From Uliginosibacterium gangwonense DSM 18521 (lineage in GTDB: Bacteria; Pseudomonadota; Gammaproteobacteria; Burkholderiales; Rhodocyclaceae), in assembly GCF_000373965.1 (NCBI RefSeq), contig NZ_KB892834.1, forward strand, positions 240,600-304,599: DNA of 64,000 bases. The letters run 5' to 3'. Shown here one piece after another: positions 28,103 through 37,127 of the stretch. The position numbers and the translations under genes are program-made. Positions within the stretch are counted from its first letter, which is position 1. Each line of letters opens with the position of its first letter. The notes beneath the pieces are model-generated. The model was given only the letters and a program-made list of their open reading frames with translations, was not told the DNA's origin and did not search any database.

Positions 28103-29143
28103 TCATGCCGGACGGCGCTCGTACCAGGGCTTACTGGCGTTCACTACCTTGACGACCAACAGCATCACGGGCACTTCGATGAGCACCCCCACAACGGTTG
28201 CCAGTGCTGCACCAGAATGAAATCCGAAGAGACTGATGGCAGCTGCCACAGCCAGCTCAAAGAAGTTGGAGGCGCCGATCAATGCCGAGGGACAGGCGAT
28301 GTTGTGCTTCTCGCCAAGCGCCCGGTTGAGCCAGTAGGCCAGCGCTGAGTTGAAGAACACCTGGATCAGGATGGGTACTGCCAATAGCGCAATCACGAGT
28401 GGCTGCTTGAGGATGGCTTCGCCCTGAAATGCAAACAGGAGTACCAGCGTCGCCAGCAAAGCAGTGATCGACCACGGCCCAATTTTTGCCATGGCCGCAT
28501 CGAAGGCTGCTTGCCCCTTGGCGAGCAAGGTCTTGCGCCAAAGCTGAGCCAGGATGACCGGGATCACGATGTAGAGCGCAACAGAGGTCATCAGCGTGGC
28601 CCATGGCACCGTGATGGACGAGATACCCAACAGAAACGCGACCAGCGGTGCGAAAGCCACCACCATGATGCTGTCGTTGAGTGCAACCTGCGAGAGCGTA
28701 AACAGTGGGTCACCATTGGAGAGGCGGCTCCACACGAACACCATTGCGGTACAAGGGGCTGCAGCCAGTAGGATCAACCCGGCGATGTAACTGTCGAGCT
28801 GATCAGCCGGGAGCATGGATGCAAACAGAGTGCGGATGAACAGCCACCCGAGAAAGGCCATCGAGAAAGGCTTGACCAGCCAATTCACGAATAGGGTGAC
28901 ACCAATCCCGCGCACATGCTGACGCACTTCATGCAGCGCTCCAAAGTCCACCTTCACCAGCATCGGAATGATCATCACCCAGATCAGCAGGCCGACAGGG
29001 AGATTGACTTGAGCAAACTCCATGCGGCCAATGGCTTGAAACACGCTGGGCAGAAGTTGGCCCAATGCAATGCCCGCGACGATGCAGAGAAACACCCACA
29101 CCGTCAGGTAGCGCTCAAAAATGCTCATGGATGCAGATTTCAT
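28103..29143 (-). CDS. acr3: Arsenite efflux transporter Acr3
   Basis: A 346-residue membrane protein with ten hydrophobic segments. Acr3 motifs include GLLIWVMIIPMLVKVDFGAL, LLAAAPCTAMVFVWSRL (with the essential cysteine of TM4), LNDSIMVVAFAP and GASNFFELAVAAAISLFG. It exports arsenite using the proton gradient. It is second in the operon, 48 bases after arsR. ATG 29128 (MSIFERYLTVWVF) is an equally good start. Confidence 0.95.
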   Translation of the reverse strand: MKSASMSIFERYLTVWVFLCIVAGIALGQLLPSVFQAIGRMEFAQVNLPVGLLIWVMIIPMLVKVDFGALHEVRQHVRGIGVTLFVNWLVKPFSMAFLGWLFIRTLFASMLPADQLDSYIAGLILLAAAPCTAMVFVWSRLSNGDPLFTLSQVALNDSIMVVAFAPLVAFLLGISSITVPWATLMTSVALYIVIPVILAQLWRKTLLAKGQAAFDAAMAKIGPWSITALLATLVLLFAFQGEAILKQPLVIALLAVPILIQVFFNSALAYWLNRALGEKHNIACPSALIGASNFFELAVAAAISLFGFHSGAALATVVGVLIEVPVMLLVVKVVNASKPWYERRPA

Positions 29144-29191
29144 TTTGATAATCCAACGATGATTGAAGCTTTGTTCAAAAAAATCGGCACC

Positions 29192-29557
29192 TTAGGTCGA
29201 TGGTGTCGAGAGCGGCGGCAGAATATCGTTGCAACACGATGAGGCTGAACGGAAGTCAGCACACTCTTCCGGGCGGCCCGAACAACATTCCTCGGTCAAG
29301 TAGGCGATCAGATCAAGCATCAACGGGATGTTGGCGCGATAACGCTGGAAGCGACCTTCCTGTTCAACCGCCAACAGGCCCGCCTGTGTCAGCGCTTTCA
29401 GGTGGAACGAAAGATTGGTAGGCGGGACATTCAGCGTGCTCGCAATCTCACCCGCCACGAGCCCTGTTTTACCGAAACGAATCAAGAGGCGATACACATC
29501 GAGCCGGATACCGGACGAGAGCGATTCAAAAATTTGGGTGGCTGTTTGCTTTTCCAT
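29192..29557 (-). CDS. arsR: Arsenic-responsive repressor ArsR
   Basis: A 121-residue winged-helix repressor. The helix-turn-helix reads VAGEIASTLNVPPTNLSFHL (about 34-53) and the wing LLAVEQEGRFQRYRA. The C-terminal cysteines C91, C92 and C99 (EECCSGRPEECAD) match the As(III)-binding triad of the Acidithiobacillus-type ArsR, and an extra pair C108-C109 follows. Arsenite binding would release the promoter. It is first in the seven-gene operon and has a matching operator directly upstream. Confidence 0.93.
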   Translation of the reverse strand: MEKQTATQIFESLSSGIRLDVYRLLIRFGKTGLVAGEIASTLNVPPTNLSFHLKALTQAGLLAVEQEGRFQRYRANIPLMLDLIAYLTEECCSGRPEECADFRSASSCCNDILPPLSTPST

Positions 29558-29563
29558 AGCTCA

Positions 29564-29591
29564 ATACTACAACAATAATTGAAATATTCAA
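29564..29591 (-). promoter_or_regulatory. arsR promoter with overlapping operator
   Basis: On the minus strand TTGAAT (29591-29586) and TAGTAT (29569-29564) are spaced by 16 bases, a good sigma-70 pair. The -35 element lies inside an inverted repeat, TTGAA-3-TTCAA (29579-29591), a probable ArsR operator. Only six bases separate the -10 element from the arsR ATG, so the transcript would start at or near the A of the start codon and be leaderless. Confidence 0.6.
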
Positions 29592-29793
29592 CAGAGGAAA
29601 ATCATCAAAATACTGCGGGGCGATCTGTCTTCGTCGTGGCAAGACAGGAAATCGAAAACGCAGTAGCGTTGCTCAAACCGGAACTTGCCAAACGGGGAAT
29701 CGTGATCAAGCTAACGTGTCGAGAAATTGGTGAAGCCGATTTCCAGGGCGGTATTAAAACAAAGAAGATATCCGCAGATATTATTGAATTACA
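29579..29793 (+). pseudogene. Possible relic of a small thioredoxin-fold gene
   Basis: A short open stretch divergent from arsR contains IENAVALLKPELAKRGIVIK, which recalls DUF2703-type proteins often found in arsenic loci; another frame of the same DNA has two cysteines upstream (YCGAIC). No full domain survives and it runs into the 3' end of rng. It may be a frameshifted remnant; weak evidence. Confidence 0.25.
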
Positions 29794-31245
29794 TCAAAGC
29801 AGCACAATATCGAATTGTTCCTGCATATAGCTCACCTCCGGGTGGAAGGAGATCGGTTTGCCGATGAAGTCCTGCAGGTTGGCCACGGTCTTGGCTTCTT
29901 CGTCCAGCAGCAGGTCGACTACGCTGGGGGCGCTGAGAACACGGAATTCGCGGGCTTCGAACTGACGGGCTTCGCGCACGAGTTCGCGCATGATTTCGTA
30001 GGCCACGGTACGGGCGGTTTTGACTTCACCCCGGCCGCCACAGGTGGGGCACGCCTCGCAGAGCACATGAGCAAGGGACTCGCGGGTGCGCTTGCGGGTC
30101 ATTTCGACCAGCCCGAGTGAGGTGAAGCCGCTGACGGACACTTTGGTGTGATCCCGTGCAAGCGCCTTGCTGAGTTCGGCAAGTACAGAGAGGCGATGTT
30201 CTTCGCTCTCCATGTCGATGAAGTCGAGCAGGATGATGCCGCCGAGGTTTCTCAGCCGCAGTTGGCGGGCGATGGCCTGGGCGGCTTCGATGTTGGTCTT
30301 GAAGATGGTGTCGTCAAAGGTGCGGGCACCAACGAAGCCGCCGGTATTCACATCAATGGTGGTCAGCGCCTCGGTCTGGTCGATGATGAGGTAGCCGCCA
30401 CTTTTGAGGTCGACGCGCCGGGCCAGCGCTTTCTGGATTTCGTCTTCTACGCCGTAGAGATCAAACAGGGGGCGGTCCCCGCTATAGTGTTCCAGCAGGT
30501 GTTCCACGCGCGGCATGTAATCGGTGACGAAGGTGGCGAGCTTGAGGTAGTTCTCCCGCGAGTCGATGATGACCTTTTCGGTTTCGGCATCGACCAGATC
30601 ACGCAGCACACGCTCGGCAAGGTTCAGGTCACGATACAGTATGTAGGGCGCTTCGGCCTTGAGACGCCCGGCCTTGATCTCTTCCCACAGCTTGAGCAGG
30701 TAGGCGATATCGGCGGCCAGTTCCTCGTCGCTGGCGATGCTGGCCTGGGTGCGCACGATGAAGCCTCCGCAGCCTTCGGGCAGCAAGCCGACCAGACGCT
30801 CACGCAAGCGCTCACGCTCGGCTTCGTCTTCAATACGTTGCGAGATGCCGATATGGCGGTCTTGCGGCAGGTAGACGAGCAGCCGCCCCGCTATCGAGAG
30901 CTGGGTCGACAGGCGTGCGCCCTTAGTGCCGATGGGGTCCTTAAGTGCCTGGATGAGGATGGTCTGCCCCTCATGCAGGATCTTCTCGATAGGCTTTTGC
31001 ACATCGCCTGCGTGGCGGTCGTACCAGATGTCGGCCACGTGCAGGAACGCGGTGCGCTCCAGCCCGATCTCGACAAAGGCGGACTGCATGCCCGGCAGCA
31101 CGCGCACCACCTTGCCCAGATAGATGTTGCCTACGATCCCGCGTGAATGCTCGCGCTCAATGTGCAGTTCCTGCACCTGGCCGCCGTGCATCAACGCTAC
31201 CCGCGTCTCTTGCGGGGTAAAGTTGACAAGATAAGACTCGCTCAT
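29794..31245 (-). CDS. rng: Ribonuclease G
   Basis: A 483-residue endoribonuclease that matures the 5' end of 16S rRNA and degrades mRNA. The S1 RNA-binding domain is N-terminal (GIVGNIYLGKVVRVLPGMQS), the DNase I-like catalytic region carries IDVNTGGFVG and LLDFIDM with its two catalytic aspartates, and the zinc-link CPTCGGRG is near residue 410. It lacks the long C-terminal scaffold of RNase E. It is flanked by accessory genes on both sides, so it marks conserved chromosome within a variable region. Confidence 0.96.
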   Translation of the reverse strand: MSESYLVNFTPQETRVALMHGGQVQELHIEREHSRGIVGNIYLGKVVRVLPGMQSAFVEIGLERTAFLHVADIWYDRHAGDVQKPIEKILHEGQTILIQALKDPIGTKGARLSTQLSIAGRLLVYLPQDRHIGISQRIEDEAERERLRERLVGLLPEGCGGFIVRTQASIASDEELAADIAYLLKLWEEIKAGRLKAEAPYILYRDLNLAERVLRDLVDAETEKVIIDSRENYLKLATFVTDYMPRVEHLLEHYSGDRPLFDLYGVEDEIQKALARRVDLKSGGYLIIDQTEALTTIDVNTGGFVGARTFDDTIFKTNIEAAQAIARQLRLRNLGGIILLDFIDMESEEHRLSVLAELSKALARDHTKVSVSGFTSLGLVEMTRKRTRESLAHVLCEACPTCGGRGEVKTARTVAYEIMRELVREARQFEAREFRVLSAPSVVDLLLDEEAKTVANLQDFIGKPISFHPEVSYMQEQFDIVLL

Positions 31246-31375
31246 GGAAGAGCACCCAGAATTTTTGCGTAACCCGATTCTACCGGGTTGTATGGCTGCG
31301 CATGTGGGCTTGCTCGTGTGGGTAGCTCAAAATTTGGGCAATCCTCCTCAAAAAAGAGACTAATGAGGCATTTTG

Positions 31376-31410
31376 CCCCCCGGTATTTCACAGGGTGAAA
31401 TACCGGGGGG
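31376..31410. repeat. Perfect 16-bp inverted repeat
   Basis: CCCCCCGGTATTTCAC is followed by AGG and its exact reverse complement. The hairpin lies between the GH1 3' end and rng. Neither strand has a T run, so a classical terminator is unlikely. Confidence 0.6.
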
Positions 31411-31417
31411 GTAATCA

Positions 31418-31558
31418 GAACCTGTTCAGAATCTGTAGCGAGAGGCCGTCAGCGGGACGAAGAGCAGCGCAGAATCCGGAGTTTATGTGGATAAATGAGG
31501 ATTTCGAGCAGCGCATGAGCCCCGATCACGGCCTCGCAGTAAGATTATGAACAGGTTC
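31418..31558. mobile_element. 141-bp MITE-like element with imperfect terminal repeats
   Basis: The left end GAACCTGTTCAGAATCTG and the inward-facing right end GAACCTGTTCATAATCTT agree over 16 of 18 bases, and similarity continues into GCGAG and GGCCGT on both sides. The interior has no gene. The ends resemble those of IS5-type elements, so this may be a nonautonomous derivative. No clear target duplication is seen. The right end supplies the last codons and stop of the GH1 gene. Confidence 0.6.
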
Positions 31559-32944
31559 CCAGGCAAACTTGCCTGCCCGACGCTGTGCCAGATAGTCGGC
31601 GTAAGCCACGGCACTATCCTTGAGTGTGCGAACCTGAGTGGCGTAGTCCACATGCACGATGCCAAAGCGGCGCTCGTACCCATACGCCCATTCAAAGTTA
31701 TCCATCAGCGACCACAGGAAGTAGCCGCGCACATCCACCCCATTCTGCATCGCCCGACTGCACGCGGCGAAGTGTACCTTAAGGTAGGCAATACGCTGAC
31801 CATCCTGCACCCGGCCCTGCTCCACCTTGTCGTCGCTGGAGAAGCCGTTTTCGGTGATGTAGATCGGGGGCAGATTGCTGTACTGGCGCTTGAACTGCTC
31901 CATGATGTCCTGCAAACCTTGCGGATACACTTCCCAGCCCATCTGGCTGCGTTCGACATCGGGCAACTCAAACCATTGGTAATCGTTCTCACCCTTGGCG
32001 CTGACCACCCCGCGTGTGTAGTAGTTGATCCCCAGGAAGTCCATGGGGCGGCTGATGACTGCCATGTCATCCCCCAGAACCAGCGGCTCACAACCCTGCC
32101 AGCGTTGCCAGAGCTTGGCCGGGTAGGTGGCACGCAGCAGCGGATCCAGCACCCAACCGTTATGGTTGGCATCATAGAGTTCCACAGCATTGCGATCCGC
32201 TTCGCAATCCTGCGCGGGGTAGCCGGGCGACACGTTGGCGACCAAGCCCACCTGAGCGCCTGGGCTGTTTTGGCGTAGCACCGGCAGACTCAGACCATGG
32301 CCCAACAGTAGGTGGTGCATGGCCTGGGCCGCGTAGCGGTGATCGGCATAACCTGGCGCATGGTGGCCGTTGCCATAGCCCAAGTAGGCTGCGCACCAGG
32401 GCTCGTTGAACGTGGCCCAGGCCGCCACGCTGTCACCCAGCTCGCAGCTGAGCAGATCTGCATAGTCGGCAAAGCGATAGGCCGTGTCACGGTTGAGCCA
32501 ACCGCCCCGGTCTTCAAGATGCTGGGGCAGATCCCAGTGGTAAAGGGTCGCCATGCTCTTGATGCCCTTCTCCCCCAGGCGATCAACCAGCCGACGATAG
32601 AAATCCAGGCCCTTCTGGTTGGGACGGCCCTTCTCATCCATCACACGCGGCCAGGCAATCGAGAAGCGGTAGGCATCCAAGCCAAGGCTGGCGATCAGCT
32701 CGACATCTTCCTGCCAACGGTGATAGTGGTCACACGCCACCTCACCCGTGTCACCATGCAGCACCTTGCCGGGGGTGGTACAAAAGCGATCCCAAATCGA
32801 AGTCAGGCGCCCATCTTCGGTACTCGCACCTTCAATCTGGAATGACGCGGTCGCAACGCCAAACAAAAAGTCTGGCTGATGCATCGGAGAACCTGCGGGG
32901 GGCGAGACCATCTCTGCGCAAGGGGATATATTGTTATGATTCAT
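31526..32944 (-). CDS. GH1 beta-glycosidase (beta-glucosidase type)
   Basis: A 472-residue retaining glycosidase of family GH1. The acid/base glutamate is E181 in ATFNEPW and the nucleophile is E365 in YITENGF; the N-terminal FLFGVATASFQIEGA is typical. The protein lacks a signal peptide and should act in the cytoplasm on disaccharides or oligosaccharides. Its last ten residues, EPVHNLTARP, and the TGA stop are encoded by the end of the MITE-like element, so the original C terminus has been replaced just after the barrel. A start 20 codons later (MHQPDFLFGV) is possible. It is divergent from a GH2 beta-mannosidase, which suggests joint use of plant-type mannan or gluco-oligosaccharides. Confidence 0.9.
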   Translation of the reverse strand: MNHNNISPCAEMVSPPAGSPMHQPDFLFGVATASFQIEGASTEDGRLTSIWDRFCTTPGKVLHGDTGEVACDHYHRWQEDVELIASLGLDAYRFSIAWPRVMDEKGRPNQKGLDFYRRLVDRLGEKGIKSMATLYHWDLPQHLEDRGGWLNRDTAYRFADYADLLSCELGDSVAAWATFNEPWCAAYLGYGNGHHAPGYADHRYAAQAMHHLLLGHGLSLPVLRQNSPGAQVGLVANVSPGYPAQDCEADRNAVELYDANHNGWVLDPLLRATYPAKLWQRWQGCEPLVLGDDMAVISRPMDFLGINYYTRGVVSAKGENDYQWFELPDVERSQMGWEVYPQGLQDIMEQFKRQYSNLPPIYITENGFSSDDKVEQGRVQDGQRIAYLKVHFAACSRAMQNGVDVRGYFLWSLMDNFEWAYGYERRFGIVHVDYATQVRTLKDSAVAYADYLAQRRAGKFAWEPVHNLTARP

Positions 32945-33377
32945 GACGATTGATTACTCCAGACTCAAAACGGCGACAAGACTAAGCGGCCCTGGGCCGA
33001 TGCGCCAACCCCCATCATACTGGGAAATATACGCAAGGCAGCACAGCAACGGTTAAACCACCCGGTTACGGTTTCTAGGCCATTCGTTATAGACTGCCCA
33101 ACGCAGTCTGCACGAGCACATTGTCACGGCACGCTCACCCCCTGACCATACCAGAAGGCAGGGTAAATTTGCGCCAAGCCTAGATTTGCGACACACCATC
33201 AAATCGCCCCACCTCTGTAATCACCTTGCCTGTGCACTATTTTTCGCAGCGCATCACTTTTACCACGATCAGATTTGCGTGCCGCCTTGCCACAAACCCA
33301 CATGCGTACAACCATATCAAACCAGAGGAATATGCCGTTATAATCTCCTTCCGGCTTGTCATAATAAGAGCGTTTCC
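32945..33377. promoter_or_regulatory. Divergent intergenic region of the two glycosidase genes
   Basis: No gene is seen in these 433 bases. A perfect TATAAT at 33339-33344 lies 33 bases before the GH2 start, with no good -35 element at the right distance. Short repeats of GGTT and AACC occur at 33050-33075 and might bind a regulator, but no regulator gene is adjacent. Confidence 0.35.
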
Positions 33378-35876
33378 ATGCAAAGCGAAATCTGGCGCGA
33401 ACTCCATTCCGGCTGGCAATTCCGGGCAGTAGACCCACTCTTGGGGCGCGCCGCCAATATTTCCGCAGAACACGGCTGGCAGCCTGCCACCGTGCCCGGT
33501 ACGGTGTATCAGGATCTGATCGCCCAAGGCAGCATCCCCGACCCGTTTGTGGGCATGAATGAGCAGGACGTGCAGTGGGTGGCCAAGCGCGACTGGTGCT
33601 ATCGCCTCGATTTTGAAGCCGATCCCGCCACCCTGGCCCACCATACCGACCTGGTCTTTGAGGGCCTGGATACCTTCGCCCAGGTCTGGCTCAATGAACG
33701 CCTGATCCTGACCAGCGATAACATGTTCGTCCCCGCCCGTGTGGCGGTAGCCGATTGCCTGCGCCCCGGCACCAACCAGCTCATCATCGTTTTCGAATCA
33801 GCGTTGCGGCGAGGGCAGGAGCTTGAAGCCCTGTTTGGCAAGCGTCATTTGTGGAACGGGGATTCCAGCCGCCTGTACGTACGCAAGGCCCAATACCATT
33901 ATGGCTGGGACTGGGGCCCCATACTGCTGACGGCTGGCCCATGGAAGCCCGTCACCCTGCACAGTTATGATGTACGCATCACCACGCTGGATACACCCGT
34001 GCAGATCGATCTCGCCACACAGCGCGCCCGCATTGATGTGGCGACGCATCTGGCCGGGCAATGGGCGGCGGATACAGTCATTGAGCATACCCTGTTTGAT
34101 CCCCACGGCCAGCAGATTGCCTGCACAACAAGCCCGGCTTGCACTCCCCATACGCAGACATTGCATATCGACAACGCCCAACTCTGGTGGCCCGCAGGGC
34201 ACGGCACCCAGCCCTTGTATCGCCTGAAAAGCGTGGTGCTATGTGGCGATAAGGTGCTCGCCCGCACACAACACCAGATCGGCTTGCGCACGATCCAATT
34301 GGTTCAAGAAGCCGTTACGGGTGAGCCAGGCAGCTCATTCTACTTCAAGGTAAATGACAAAGAGATTTTCACTGGCGGCGCCAACTGGATTCCCGACGAC
34401 AATCTACTCAACCGCATCACGCCAGAACGCTACCGTGAACGCATTCAGCAGGCCGTAGCAGGCAATATGATCATGCTGCGCGTATGGGCAGGCGGCATTT
34501 ACGAGGATGATGCGTTCTATGCCGCCTGCGACGAATTGGGCGTGCTGGTGTGGCAGGATTTCCTCTTCGCCTGCGGCATCTATCCCGCGTATCCCGATTT
34601 CCTGACCAGTGTGCGTGCAGAAGCCGAAGTCGCTGTCTTGCGGCTGCGCCACCATGCAAGCCTCGCACTCTGGTGTGGCAATAACGAAGACTACGCGATT
34701 GCCGAATCAGTCGGCCTGTACGGCACAGCTAAAGACATGGCCCGTTTTGAAGCACGTGCAATTTATGAGCAGCTTCTGCCAGAAATGTGCGCCCGGCTTG
34801 ATCCCACACGGCCATATTGGCCGGGGAGCCCTTACAGCCCGAGTGCCACAGCAACCCTCTCCAGCGCAGACCCCACGATAGGCGATCGGCATAGTTGGGA
34901 AGTGTGGCATGGTGCGATGCTACCCTATCAGGATTACCACAAAGTACAGGCCCGCTTTGTCAGCGAGTTCGGTATGCAGTCCCACCCCAGTCTGGCCGCA
35001 CTGGAAACGGTGATTCCAGAGGCGGAACGCTTTGCCCTGAGCCGCAGCATGAGCTGGCATAACAAGGCTGGCAATGGTACACCAGACGGACATCGCCGCT
35101 TGGCGGTCTACCTGGCCGATACACTGAACGTTGGGCCGACGTTGGCCGACAACGTCTATGCCACCCAATTCGTCCAGGCCGAATCCATGCGTTATGCATA
35201 CCAGGATTTCCGGCGGCGCTGGCAGCACCAAGGGGCTCGGGCCGTAGGGGGCGCCCTGGTCTGGCAGCTCAACGACTGCTGGCCTGTCAGCAGTTGGGCG
35301 ATCATTGATTCCATTGGCAGCACAAAACCCGCGTGGCATAGCATCCGCCGAGCCTTGGCACCACTGGCGGTGGCCGTGCGGCTCCATGCTCAACAAGCAC
35401 ATGGCTGGGTGATGAGCAGCCACACCCAGGCGATGCGCCTCCAACTTCGAATCCAGACCTTCACACTGGATGGCACACTGGTGCATGAGGCAGAGAAAGC
35501 GCTGGAGACACGCGGAAACGGTACGACGGAGTTTGACTTCGCCCTCCCAGCACATTCCACTCCCCTCCTGGCCCAGGTCAATGTGCATTCAGCAAGCGGG
35601 GAAACCTTGGCATCCGATACGGCCTGGCCAGAACCTTTCCGCTTCTATCCTCTGCCTCCGGCGGGCCTGCATGCGGAAAGAGACGTGCATGCCGATTGCA
35701 TTCATCTGCATGCAGAGCGCCCGTGCAAAGGCATCTGGCTCAGTGCGCCAGGGCTAGGCTTTGCAGACAACTTCATTGACCTTGTGCCAGGGCAAACTGC
35801 CTGCATCAACATGACGGGAGATGTACACACTCCCATCCACATCCAGGCACTGGATCAAGCAGCCTTGATGATATGA
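33378..35876 (+). CDS. GH2 beta-mannosidase
   Basis: An 832-residue cytoplasmic enzyme from ATG 33378 (MQSEIWRELHSGWQFRAV); the frame upstream is long but lacks domain similarity. It shows the beta-mannosidase pattern of family GH2: an N-terminal sugar-binding domain, an Ig-like domain, the catalytic barrel beginning near TGGANWIPDDNLLNRI, acid/base E437 in ALWCGNNEDY, and nucleophile E530 in FVSEFGMQSHPS. It removes terminal beta-D-mannose from oligosaccharides. It converges on the patatin gene, with three bases between their stop codons. Confidence 0.92.
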   Translation: MQSEIWRELHSGWQFRAVDPLLGRAANISAEHGWQPATVPGTVYQDLIAQGSIPDPFVGMNEQDVQWVAKRDWCYRLDFEADPATLAHHTDLVFEGLDTFAQVWLNERLILTSDNMFVPARVAVADCLRPGTNQLIIVFESALRRGQELEALFGKRHLWNGDSSRLYVRKAQYHYGWDWGPILLTAGPWKPVTLHSYDVRITTLDTPVQIDLATQRARIDVATHLAGQWAADTVIEHTLFDPHGQQIACTTSPACTPHTQTLHIDNAQLWWPAGHGTQPLYRLKSVVLCGDKVLARTQHQIGLRTIQLVQEAVTGEPGSSFYFKVNDKEIFTGGANWIPDDNLLNRITPERYRERIQQAVAGNMIMLRVWAGGIYEDDAFYAACDELGVLVWQDFLFACGIYPAYPDFLTSVRAEAEVAVLRLRHHASLALWCGNNEDYAIAESVGLYGTAKDMARFEARAIYEQLLPEMCARLDPTRPYWPGSPYSPSATATLSSADPTIGDRHSWEVWHGAMLPYQDYHKVQARFVSEFGMQSHPSLAALETVIPEAERFALSRSMSWHNKAGNGTPDGHRRLAVYLADTLNVGPTLADNVYATQFVQAESMRYAYQDFRRRWQHQGARAVGGALVWQLNDCWPVSSWAIIDSIGSTKPAWHSIRRALAPLAVAVRLHAQQAHGWVMSSHTQAMRLQLRIQTFTLDGTLVHEAEKALETRGNGTTEFDFALPAHSTPLLAQVNVHSASGETLASDTAWPEPFRFYPLPPAGLHAERDVHADCIHLHAERPCKGIWLSAPGLGFADNFIDLVPGQTACINMTGDVHTPIHIQALDQAALMI

Positions 35877-35879
35877 CAA

Positions 35880-36911
35880 TCAATAGAACATTTTTTTGAT
35901 GTCTATGCTGCCGCGCCGCCCCACATCCACGCGATGCTGGCGCAGCCAATCCTGCGTGCGGGCATAACCCGCATCATGCAGCCATTGCAAAAAGGTGGTG
36001 TTGATACGCACTCTGCTGCTCGAATCCAAAGCGCCGAGCAAGGCCTCTTCATTGATGAGATGGAAGCGGCTCGCCAGCAGCCGCCGTTCCAGGCGGCCGT
36101 GAAGCGGCCCCCCCTCCTGTGCCATTTCACGCATGGCAGCAATCAGGCGCATCTCACGCAAGAATGCACTGTTGAAACCCAACTCCAAGGTACGCTGTTG
36201 GATTTCCTCGGCAGTATGGGGCGTGTTGGCATATTCCAATGGCGCCAACAACACCAGCAGAATGTCATCACTATGACAAAACTTTATCAAGGGAAACACC
36301 GCAGGATTGGCCCCGTAGCCCCCATCCCAATAGGCCTCGCCATCAATCACCACCGCCTGCTGCATACTGGGCAGGCAGGCTGAAGCCAATACCGCATCTG
36401 CACTCAGTTCCCGATTGCGAAACAGGCGCAAGCGCCCACTGTTGGCCTCGGTCGCAGCAATAAACAACTGTACCGGACACTCCGCCCGGATACGCTCGAA
36501 ATCAAACAGCGACTCCACAATCTTGCGCAAAGGGTTATAGCCCAAGGGATTGAGCTGCGAGGGAGACAGCCAGCGAGTGAGCAGCAACATCATCTGCGTT
36601 CCCGCAGGCGCCGCAGAATCCCGCGCTGTACTCAACGCGTCTAGAAACTCCGTTGGCATACCCTCACCCACGCGCAGCCAGAAAGTACGCAACGCCTCCC
36701 GCGCCCCATCCGGCCCGCCCAAGGCCAAACCATGCGCCAACGCCACCGCATTCATCGCCCCAGCGCTTGTGCCGCTCACCCCATCGAAGCGAAATGCCCC
36801 GTTTTCAAGCAAAGCATCCAGCACCCCCCAAGTAAACGCCCCATGCGCCCCACCCCCTTGCAGGGCAAGACTCAACGTGGGAATGGGAGGTTTTGCTGTG
36901 CGTCCGAACAT
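35880..36911 (-). CDS. Patatin-like phospholipase
   Basis: From ATG 36911 the product is 343 residues starting MFGRTAKPPIPTLSLALQGG; the reading frame stays open further upstream and a start at 36980 would add a membrane helix. The patatin signature is complete: oxyanion loop GGGAHGAF, nucleophile S49 in GTSAG, and the DGG motif (WDGGYGANP) with the catalytic aspartate. These serine hydrolases release fatty acids from phospholipids or storage lipids. No signal peptide is seen with the short start. It is not obviously linked in function to its neighbours. Confidence 0.88.
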   Translation of the reverse strand: MFGRTAKPPIPTLSLALQGGGAHGAFTWGVLDALLENGAFRFDGVSGTSAGAMNAVALAHGLALGGPDGAREALRTFWLRVGEGMPTEFLDALSTARDSAAPAGTQMMLLLTRWLSPSQLNPLGYNPLRKIVESLFDFERIRAECPVQLFIAATEANSGRLRLFRNRELSADAVLASACLPSMQQAVVIDGEAYWDGGYGANPAVFPLIKFCHSDDILLVLLAPLEYANTPHTAEEIQQRTLELGFNSAFLREMRLIAAMREMAQEGGPLHGRLERRLLASRFHLINEEALLGALDSSSRVRINTTFLQWLHDAGYARTQDWLRQHRVDVGRRGSIDIKKMFY

Positions 36912-37127
36912 GATCACGATACCGGCGATGATGTATATCGTGGCACGAAGGGCAAGCATCTGCAAGAAAACTCGGAACATGTGGCAAAACGAAACATGCT
37001 TGGGCTGGCACCTCCTACACAGTGAATCCCAAGAGACGCTCAATCCACCACCTCAGCCAGCCGCTCAGCCATGCCTTGGCGTTCATACTCATACACTTCC
37101 AAAGACCACTCCGCAGACCATTTCAGC

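Noticed and set aside
33186-33377. N-terminal extension of the beta-mannosidase frame by 64 codons
   Set aside because: The extension has no similarity to GH2 N termini, is rich in rare cysteine and histidine codons and precedes a better start at 33378 that is downstream of a TATAAT box.
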